From contig JAQCKL010000293.1 of assembly GCA_027592485.1 (NCBI GenBank), positions 1 through 6,091 on the forward strand: a stretch of 6,091 nt of DNA. The letters are read 5' to 3'. The first letter of the stretch is position 1, and the number at the start of each line of letters is the position of its first letter. The notes below the pieces were generated by a model that did no database searches, had not been told where the DNA came from, and was given only the letters and a program-made list of their open reading frames with translations. Shown here one piece after another: positions 1-4,330 of the stretch. The position numbers were made by a program, and so were the translations under genes. Origin of the DNA: Cyanobacteriota bacterium. GTDB taxonomy: Bacteria; Cyanobacteriota; Cyanobacteriia; Phormidesmidales; Phormidesmidaceae.

Positions 1-72
1 CGTCCTTTGGCTCTGGCAGTGCTTCTAGCGTTTCTGGCAGCCCAGCTGCTCCGCACCTGTCCATGCGGGTAA
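1..72 (+). CDS. Possible 3' end of an upstream membrane-protein gene (partial)
   Basis: Frame 1 is open from the window edge to a TAA at 70-72. It encodes a strongly hydrophobic stretch (PLALAVLLAFLAAQLL) followed by RTCPCG, which would suit the last transmembrane helix and short tail of a membrane protein. The stop lies 10 bases inside the start of ureD, an overlap typical of co-transcribed bacterial genes. Nickel permeases of the HupE/UreJ family often sit beside urease accessory genes and end in such a helix, so one is a reasonable guess, but 23 residues cannot identify a family. The alternative is that the ureD frame, which is also open to the window edge, is the real coding frame here and this helix is a coincidence. 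Confidence 0.35.
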   Translation, partial: RPLALAVLLAFLAAQLLRTCPCG

Positions 73-884
73 GTCGTGCTGGTCACCCCCATGGCCCTTC
101 GTTTATTGCCCACCAATACGCCACCTACCCGTTTCGATTGTCGGGGAATCTGGCGCTGGATCCCACCGATCCCAAGCGTGTCTATGCCTACATCATGAAT
201 GCTTGCCCTGGCATTTTGGCTGGGGATGATCTGCATTTAAATCTGCAGCTTGGTGCGGGGGCCAGTCTCTACCTCACCGACCAATCTGCCACCAAGGTTC
301 ATAGCCGACCCAGCGGCGGGGCCGATGCCCAGATGACTTGGACGGTGCAGGTGGGAGCCGAGGCTTATTTAGAGTACATTCCGGAACCGGTAATTTTATT
401 TGCCGCATCTTCCTTGACCCAACGAATGCAGGTCACGTTGCATCCCCAAGGGCGGTTGGTGCTGAGTGAAATCATTGTGCCCGGCCGCCTGGCCCGGGGA
501 GAGTGTTATGACTTTGACCAGTTTCAGAGTCGTTTGCGCGTACAGACCCCCGAGGGAGCGCTCTGTTTTGCCGATAACCTGCGGTTATGGGGCCAGCCCC
601 ACCCGTTTCAAAACAGTGCTTTTCTGACCGATTTGCCGATCATGGGCAACTTTATCGTGGTTGTGCCGGGCGTCTCGATCGCTGATTTAACCCAGATGAT
701 CCAATCCTATGGCTTGTCTGTCGATGACTTACGGGTGGGGCATTCTCCTTTGCCCGGTTGTCAGGGGGTATTGGTACGGGCCATCTCAACCCATGTGAGT
801 CTACTCAAACACTACCAGCACCATTTGTTGAACGGTGTGCGTCAGTTGACGGGCAATGCGCCGCTGCCCGATATCCCCAAATAA
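63..884 (+). CDS. ureD: Urease accessory protein UreD (UreH)
   Basis: UreD is a scaffold that binds apo-urease and, with UreF and UreG, forms the complex that carries nickel to the active site in the cytoplasm. The 273-residue product matches the usual family length of about 270-290. Visible family features are the YPFRLS segment near residue 22, the IMNACPGILAGDDLHLNLQL block (the family's GG-[IL]-[VA]-x-GD region), the TDQSATKVH segment near residue 75 and the EYIPEPVILFA block near residue 105, followed by the IVPGRLARGE strand. The ATG at 63 has no clear Shine-Dalgarno sequence, and the frame stays open upstream to position 3 with no better start codon, so a longer N-terminus outside the window is not excluded. 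The upstream residues are Ser/Gly-rich and do not resemble UreD. The stop abuts the next gene, which indicates an operon. Identification comes from recognised family motifs; start choice is an inference. Confidence 0.93.
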   Translation: MRVSRAGHPHGPSFIAHQYATYPFRLSGNLALDPTDPKRVYAYIMNACPGILAGDDLHLNLQLGAGASLYLTDQSATKVHSRPSGGADAQMTWTVQVGAEAYLEYIPEPVILFAASSLTQRMQVTLHPQGRLVLSEIIVPGRLARGECYDFDQFQSRLRVQTPEGALCFADNLRLWGQPHPFQNSAFLTDLPIMGNFIVVVPGVSIADLTQMIQSYGLSVDDLRVGHSPLPGCQGVLVRAISTHVSLLKHYQHHLLNGVRQLTGNAPLPDIPK

Positions 885-1424
885 ATGCCCGCTGCCAGAT
901 CTGCACCCATGAATGATTTACCCGTCACCCACTTAGCTGAGACCTATCTCGGCAACCAACTGCAAGATCCCGCTCTGGCGGCGCAGCTCGCCCAGGCCGC
1001 CTATTTAGAAGTGATGCTAGATCCTGCCGACCGGGTCAAAGGTCGCATTTATGCCCAAACCACAACGGGGGAACCCGTGGGCATTACGAAAGACCGCCAT
1101 TGGTCTTTGGCGGAGGGGGATGTGTTTCAGACCAGGGCAGGGCAGCTTGTCCTGGTTCACCTCCAGGCCCAAACCGTCATGGTTTTACGCATCACCCAGC
1201 CAGCACCAGAATCTGCCCTGAGCCTGATTCACCTGGGGCATACCCTGGGGAACCATCACTGGCCGATTCTGATCGACCAGGACAAAATCTATGTGCAACT
1301 GTCTGGCGATCGCACCGTGATTGAAAACACCTTGCAAGGGTTTCAAATTCCAGGGCTCGATATTTCCTACGAGGTGCGATCGCCAACGCAGCACCTGAGC
1401 TTTTCCTCCCATCAACACCCATGA
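885..1424 (+). CDS. ureE: Urease accessory protein UreE (nickel metallochaperone)
   Basis: UreE is a dimeric nickel-binding chaperone that passes Ni(II) to the UreDFG-urease complex. The C-terminal domain carries the family signature HLGHTLGNHHWP at residues 116-127; the His of the G-N-x-H motif (H125) is the conserved nickel ligand at the dimer interface. The N-terminal half (residues 10-105) has the beta-rich peptide-binding-like domain ending in VMVLRITQ. The C-terminus holds only a few histidines (HLSFSSHQHP), not the long His-rich tail of Klebsiella UreE, so nickel storage capacity is probably low. The annotated ATG follows the ureD stop directly (TAA then ATG). A second in-frame ATG at 909 (MNDLPVTHL) would give 171 residues and is an equally plausible start, because residues 1-8 look unlike the family. 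It overlaps ureF by four bases. Confidence 0.95.
   Translation: MPAARSAPMNDLPVTHLAETYLGNQLQDPALAAQLAQAAYLEVMLDPADRVKGRIYAQTTTGEPVGITKDRHWSLAEGDVFQTRAGQLVLVHLQAQTVMVLRITQPAPESALSLIHLGHTLGNHHWPILIDQDKIYVQLSGDRTVIENTLQGFQIPGLDISYEVRSPTQHLSFSSHQHP
1306..1313. repeat. HIP1 palindrome GCGATCGC (first of seven exact copies)
   Basis: Exact HIP1 octamers occur at 1306-1313, 1376-1383, 1824-1831, 2000-2007, 2298-2305, 2976-2983 and 3522-3529. HIP1 is highly over-represented in many cyanobacterial genomes, so these support the cyanobacterial origin. None is found in ureD or in the STAND gene. Confidence 0.9.
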
Positions 1425-2137
1425 ACCCATCCCCTGTCGGATCCGATTCGGACTGGTCCCAGCGCTTGGCCCTGATGCAACTGGCTGACTCCTTTTTCCC
1501 TTCGGGTGCGTTTACGTTTTCCCATGGGTTAGAAGCACTTACCCAGTCCGGGCAGGTCAAGACGGCTCAAGAGTTTCAGGCTTTTTTGGAAATGCTGCTC
1601 CGCCAGAAAGTCGGGCCGACGGATTTGGTGGCGTTGCGCCATGCTTACCAGGCCAGCCGCCATCAGGATGTGGCTGGTATTTACCAGATTGACCACCAGT
1701 TATTTGCCCAGACCCTGGTGGAAGATACGCGGCAAGCCCAACAAAAAAGTGGACGGGCTTTACTGATGGTGGCCCACACCACCTGGCAAGATCCCCAACT
1801 GGATAGCCTATCCAAGGCGATTAGCGATCGCCATTGCCCCGGTCTACACCCGATTGTTTTTGCGGTAGTGGGTCGCGTTGCTACGCTGACTCAGGATGAC
1901 ACTGCCCTTGCTTTTCTCCATGGCTTTATAACGGGTCTCTGTAGTGCCGCCATTCGTTTAGGGCTCTTGGGTCATCTGCAATCCCAGCAGATTTTGACGG
2001 CGATCGCCCCCACGGTGACAGCGGTAATGCATGGGGCGTCAACCCTGGCGCTAGAGGATATGTGGGCCTGTGCCCCAGCCCTGGAGATTGCCCAGATGGG
2101 ACACCGCCAGTTACGCTCCCGCCAATTCACCAACTAG
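1421..2137 (+). CDS. ureF: Urease accessory protein UreF
   Basis: UreF is the all-helical partner of UreD that bridges to UreG and gates GTP-dependent nickel insertion into urease. The 238-residue product has the clear N-terminal signature LMQLADSFFPSGAFTFSHGLE at residues 18-38, the DLVALRHAY region, and the C-terminal GFITGLCSAAIRLGLLGH helix near residues 167-184, with the usual family length. Its ATG overlaps the UreE stop in an ATGA, so translation is probably coupled. In most urease clusters ureG follows immediately. Here the next 770 bases have no gene, so the cluster is split and UreG must be encoded elsewhere. Three exact HIP1 palindromes lie in or just before it (1376-1383 in ureE, 1824-1831, 2000-2007). 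Confidence 0.96.
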   Translation: MNPSPVGSDSDWSQRLALMQLADSFFPSGAFTFSHGLEALTQSGQVKTAQEFQAFLEMLLRQKVGPTDLVALRHAYQASRHQDVAGIYQIDHQLFAQTLVEDTRQAQQKSGRALLMVAHTTWQDPQLDSLSKAISDRHCPGLHPIVFAVVGRVATLTQDDTALAFLHGFITGLCSAAIRLGLLGHLQSQQILTAIAPTVTAVMHGASTLALEDMWACAPALEIAQMGHRQLRSRQFTN

Positions 2138-2152
2138 ACCGATAGCGACTGA

Positions 2153-2215
2153 ACCGGAAACCCTCCCCGGTGTATGGCCACCCCTGCCAAAGAGGGGATT
2201 GCCAGCCAGGTTTCC
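2153..2215 (+). repeat. Nested inverted repeat after ureF (possible operon terminator or REP-like element)
   Basis: Three nested perfect stems fold on one another: GGAAACC 2156-2162 with GGTTTCC 2209-2215, TGGC 2175-2178 with GCCA 2201-2204, and CCCCT 2181-2185 with AGGGG 2193-2197 around a 7-nt loop. A competing short stem pairs ACCGG 2153-2157 with CCGGT 2167-2171. The element starts 16 bases after the ureF stop. There is no T-run after it on the + strand, so it is not a canonical intrinsic terminator. It may end or stabilise the ureDEF transcript, or be a dispersed palindromic repeat; C-rich intergenic repeats of this look are common in cyanobacteria. Confidence 0.5.
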
Positions 2216-2395
2216 TGATCCCGTCCTCAGGTTAACGATGACGTTATCCAAACTCTATTGGGAATTATCCAGACTAGCTGCGCTGAACTGAGCGGTGGCG
2301 ATCGCCTTCAAGAAACCTCAACCAATCGTTTCCCAAACAAGCCTGTCGCTTCACGAGGCCAGGCTAACGCATTTCTGGACTCAGAAAAATTTTTT

Positions 2396-2415
2396 CAAGT
2401 CTAACAATAAGACTT
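2396..2415. promoter_or_regulatory. Operator-like dyad AAGTCT-N7-AGACTT, copy 1
   Basis: AAGTCT at 2397-2402 and its reverse complement AGACTT at 2410-2415 are separated by seven bases. The same half-sites with the same spacing recur at 2512-2530, and again without spacer at 2669-2680. That regularity suggests binding sites for a dimeric regulator or small RNA hairpins; the protein, if any, is unknown. Confidence 0.35.
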
Positions 2416-2434
2416 TTCGTCAAGCAGCATCCAG

Positions 2435-2460
2435 CGACCAAGGGCGACCTGCCTTGGTCG
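2435..2460. repeat. 9-bp perfect hairpin CGACCAAGG / CCTTGGTCG
   Basis: CGACCAAGG at 2435-2443 pairs perfectly with CCTTGGTCG at 2452-2460 around an 8-nt loop, the longest simple stem in this gap. It is followed at once by two more: TCGTC 2458-2462 with GACGA 2467-2471, and GTCCTG 2476-2481 with CAGGAC 2490-2495. No T-run follows. A tandem array of stems like this suits a structured RNA or a protein-binding region, but a function cannot be assigned. Confidence 0.5.
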
Positions 2461-2506
2461 TCTCAAGACGAGACTGTCCTGAGGATTTACAGGACTCAAA
2501 TAAACC

Positions 2507-2531
2507 CATGCAAGTCTTGGCATGAGACTTG
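2507..2531. promoter_or_regulatory. Operator-like dyad CAAGTCT-N7-AGACTTG, copy 2
   Basis: CAAGTCT at 2511-2517 and AGACTTG at 2525-2531 form a perfect 7-bp dyad with a 7-nt centre, with the same half-site and spacing as the dyad at 2397-2415, 115 bp upstream. An overlapping stem CATGC 2507-2511 / GCATG 2520-2524 is mutually exclusive with it. It is either a repeated operator or an RNA hairpin. Confidence 0.4.
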
Positions 2532-2589
2532 CTGGCGATCATCCACGCGCTGCGAATCAGCCCGTGAGAGCTCCTGTGACGCATCTTTG

Positions 2590-2613
2590 TTTGCTCCAGA
2601 ATTTGCTCCAGAA
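2590..2613. repeat. Perfect 12-bp tandem duplication
   Basis: TTTGCTCCAGAA occurs twice head to tail at 2590-2601 and 2602-2613 with no mismatch. It probably arose by slippage and is recent, since non-coding copies drift quickly. No function is implied. Confidence 0.8.
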
Positions 2614-2663
2614 ATTCCATACTTCTGCAGCCCAGTCCTTTTGTCCCTAGCTAAGACTGAACA

Positions 2664-2697
2664 CTCTTAAGTCTAGACTTAATATGACTCTCTTAAG
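2664..2697. promoter_or_regulatory. 16-bp perfect palindrome with flanking CTCTTAAG direct repeat
   Basis: TTAAGTCTAGACTTAA at 2667-2682 is a perfect 16-bp palindrome built from AAGTCT and AGACTT, the half-sites of the two dyads further upstream. CTCTTAAG occurs at 2664-2671 and again at 2690-2697. The palindrome lies about 230 bp before the binding-protein start, far for a simple operator of that gene unless the 5' leader is long. It resembles a dimer-binding site; the regulator is unknown. Confidence 0.45.
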
Positions 2698-2909
2698 CCT
2701 CAAAAAGAGACTGCTTTCAAAGTATTCTCTGCGGCAATCACACCGCCCTCGGCACCCAGGTGTTTCTGTGATCCAGGCTGCAATGCCTGTCAATATTCTG
2801 GCCTAGTATTTTTGAGCAACGTTCAGCCAATGCGGCGAGTGGGACGCCCACATCGAACGATGGCCAAGGTGGCGCATCTATTGACGATATTGAAGTGTAG
2901 GCGCAATCC

Positions 2910-4004
2910 GTGGTCCCTCTAACCCGTGCAAAATTTCTCCGACGATTTGTTGTTGGTCTGGGCCTGTCTGGGTTGGCGATCGCGTGCCGACGTAACAGCG
3001 ACCTAGACCCGGTTCGCGCTAGCAGGGCTGCGGGCAAACTCCCCCTAAAGGTGGCGACGGATCCTGATTTCCCACCCTTTGAGTTTTCAGGGGAGAATGG
3101 CAAACTGGCAGGGTTTGATATCGATTTGATGTTGGCGATCGGCCAAGTCGCGGGTCTAGACATCCAGTATGAAAGTCTCCCCTTCGACAGTTTGATTCCC
3201 GCCTTGCAATCAGGCACGGTGAATGCGGCCATCAGCGCTATCACTATCACCCCTGACCGGGCCAAAACGGTGGACTTTTCTAGTCCTTATTTCAAAGTTG
3301 ACTTAGCGATCTCGGTGCGACAGGAAACCAATGGCATTGATAGTCTTGAGGATCTAAAGGGCAAAAAAATTGCGGTGCAATTGGACACCACGGGTGCGGA
3401 AAAGGCGGCTGATATACCGGATGCCGATATCAGAACGTTTTATTCAGCTCCGTTACCCCTACAGGCCCTGGTCGATGGCACTGTGGATGCGGTGATTAAT
3501 GATGCACCGGTGATTCGTTTTGCGATCGCTGCCGAAAACATCACGGGTTTAAAGATCCTCGCAGCGTTTCCTGCCGAAACGTTTTACGGCATCGCCCTAC
3601 CGAAGGGGTCTCAAAACTTGGCCCCGATCAACACGGCCCTAGCAACGCTGATGGCCAATGGCACCTATGCCGATATCTATAGAAAATGGTTTAACACGGA
3701 CCCCCCGCAACTGCCCGAGTCTGCATCCGCTCCTAATGGCGTTAGGAGACAGGGTATTCCGCAAAGCGGGCTGGGCACAGCCCGATCCATGTCTCGCACT
3801 GAGACTAATTCGCGGAAGAAAGAGACTTGCCTTGGTTCATCTTGGTCTCAAAGAAAGACTCGTGTTGAGTGTCGCTCAAGGGATCATGCGAAAGGGGGTT
3901 GTGCGACAATTAACCCTTCTGGCGCTGAGGCCACGAGTCCTCTGGTGCCTGAGTTGGGCGATTCGGCTCCGTTGGCAAGATATAGCAGTCGCCAGTCCGG
4001 TTAG
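2910..4004 (+). CDS. ABC-transporter substrate-binding protein, polar amino acid type, with aberrant C-terminal tail
   Basis: The protein would capture an amino acid outside the inner membrane and deliver it to an ABC permease. Residues 43-268 form a type 2 periplasmic-binding fold: LKVATDPDFPPFEF opens it, GFDIDLMLAIG follows, and TPDRAK (R117) and VINDAPV (D198) are the expected carboxylate- and amino-binding residues; it ends at YRKWFNTD. The specific amino acid cannot be read from this. GTG at 2910 is the only reasonable start: an in-frame TAG lies at 2898-2900 and a weak AGG about nine bases upstream. The N-terminus has a twin-arginine (LRRFVVG) and hydrophobic stretch ending LAIAC, with C26 a possible lipid anchor, so Tat or lipoprotein export is likely. 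Residues 269-364 have no likeness to the family, are Ser/Arg-rich and coincide with hairpins at 3730-3784, so a lost stop or a junction is suspected. No permease or ATPase gene is nearby. Confidence 0.85.
   Translation: MVPLTRAKFLRRFVVGLGLSGLAIACRRNSDLDPVRASRAAGKLPLKVATDPDFPPFEFSGENGKLAGFDIDLMLAIGQVAGLDIQYESLPFDSLIPALQSGTVNAAISAITITPDRAKTVDFSSPYFKVDLAISVRQETNGIDSLEDLKGKKIAVQLDTTGAEKAADIPDADIRTFYSAPLPLQALVDGTVDAVINDAPVIRFAIAAENITGLKILAAFPAETFYGIALPKGSQNLAPINTALATLMANGTYADIYRKWFNTDPPQLPESASAPNGVRRQGIPQSGLGTARSMSRTETNSRKKETCLGSSWSQRKTRVECRSRDHAKGGCATINPSGAEATSPLVPELGDSAPLARYSSRQSG
3730..3784. terminator. Pair of hairpins at the end of the binding-protein fold
   Basis: CTCCTAA 3730-3736 pairs with TTAGGAG 3742-3748 around a 5-nt loop, and CGGGCT 3767-3772 pairs with AGCCCG 3779-3784 around a 6-nt loop. 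Both are perfect. They fall right after the codons for the last folded residues of the binding protein, where one would expect the gene's 3' end and a terminator, yet the frame continues through them. No T-run follows, so a terminator role is inferred from position only. Confidence 0.4.
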
Positions 4005-4330
4005 GGCAAGACTGCGAGCCACTTTGCTTCTGCGCTAAGGATTAAAGCGATCCTAGGTGTCCTAAGCAAGGTGGCCAGCGCCATACACGCCCTCACGGGG
4101 TGGATCGTCGCTAAAATGCAAGGCGATGATCTGGGGGATGCCCGCAGCGCGATCGAGCCCTTTAAGAACATCCTTCAAGCACGTCCTTTGAGAGGACTGC
4201 CTAGAAGCCTCTAAGGAGGCGTTAAATTTAGTCCAATTTCAGTCCAGTCCAGATCAACGCCTCTAAAAAGCCCTCCTGGATAAGGCTCTAGAGGCTCTGA
4301 GTATTTGCGTCAACCGCAACTAATCAATCA
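4005..4330. other. 326-bp gap between convergent genes, structured, no gene seen
   Basis: No frame here carries a recognisable domain. A frame offset by one base from the binding protein runs to 4038 but is Arg/Leu-rich and family-less. The gap holds a small GTCCT/AGGAC hairpin (4183-4197) and the GCCTCT/AGAGGC fold-back described separately. As the 3' ends of the binding-protein gene (+) and the STAND gene (-) meet here, a two-way terminator would be expected. Confidence 0.6.
4207..4295. repeat. Four mutually complementary GCCTCT/AGAGGC blocks, possible bidirectional terminator
   Basis: GCCTCTAA occurs at 4207-4214 and again at 4259-4266. GGAGGC (4215-4220) and AGAGGC (4290-4295) can each pair with either copy. 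The best stems are GAGGCGTT 4216-4223 with AACGCCTC 4256-4263 (8 bp, 32-nt loop), GCCTC 4207-4211 with GAGGC 4216-4220 (4-nt loop), and GCCTCT 4259-4264 with AGAGGC 4290-4295. These exclude one another in part. The large loop carries AGTCC three times (4230, 4241, 4246). A run of five A follows the second GCCTCT at 4265-4269, which reads as T5 on the - strand, so it could help end the STAND transcript. Confidence 0.45.

Larger units (their letters stand above)
2138..2909. other. 772-bp intergenic region without a convincing gene, rich in small inverted repeats
   Basis: Short frames here (for example + 2295-2525 and - 2420-2620) show no recognisable domain, no ribosome binding site and run through hairpins and a tandem repeat, so they are not called. 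The stretch contains the post-ureF fold-back, a cluster of hairpins at 2397-2531, a 12-bp tandem duplication at 2590-2613, a 16-bp palindrome at 2667-2682, and a small GTGGG/CCCAC hairpin at 2839-2851. One exact HIP1 lies at 2298-2305. No NtcA-type GTA-N8-TAC site was seen before the binding-protein gene. No tRNA or rRNA was recognised. Its length suggests a decayed gene, an untranslated RNA, or a regulatory region. Confidence 0.6.

Noticed and set aside
1185..1560. Open frames on the - strand across ureE/ureF
   Set aside because: They are antisense to well-supported urease accessory genes and have no known domain.
2295..2525. A 76-codon + strand frame and an overlapping 66-codon - strand frame (2420-2620)
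   Set aside because: Neither has a ribosome binding site or a known domain, and both run through hairpins and the tandem duplication; they look like chance frames.
2390..2720. A CRISPR array, because of many short repeated words
   Set aside because: Repeats are only 6-9 bp, lie in inverted pairs at irregular distances, and there are no 25-40 bp direct repeats with regular spacers.
2640..2909. An NtcA site or clear sigma-70 promoter before the binding-protein gene
   Set aside because: No GTA-N8-TAC was found. TTGACG at 2881-2886 lacks a -10 at proper spacing, and TAGTAT at 2804-2809 lacks a -35 at proper spacing.
2738..3265. A 175-codon open frame on the - strand
   Set aside because: It lies antisense to the signal peptide and first lobe of the binding protein, has no recognisable domain, and is explained as a shadow of that gene plus open intergenic sequence.
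3658..4038. An alternative frame over the end of the binding-protein gene, considered as a frameshifted continuation or permease remnant
   Set aside because: Its product is Arg/Leu-rich with no permease-like membrane helices and no recognised family; it does not restore a binding-protein or permease sequence.
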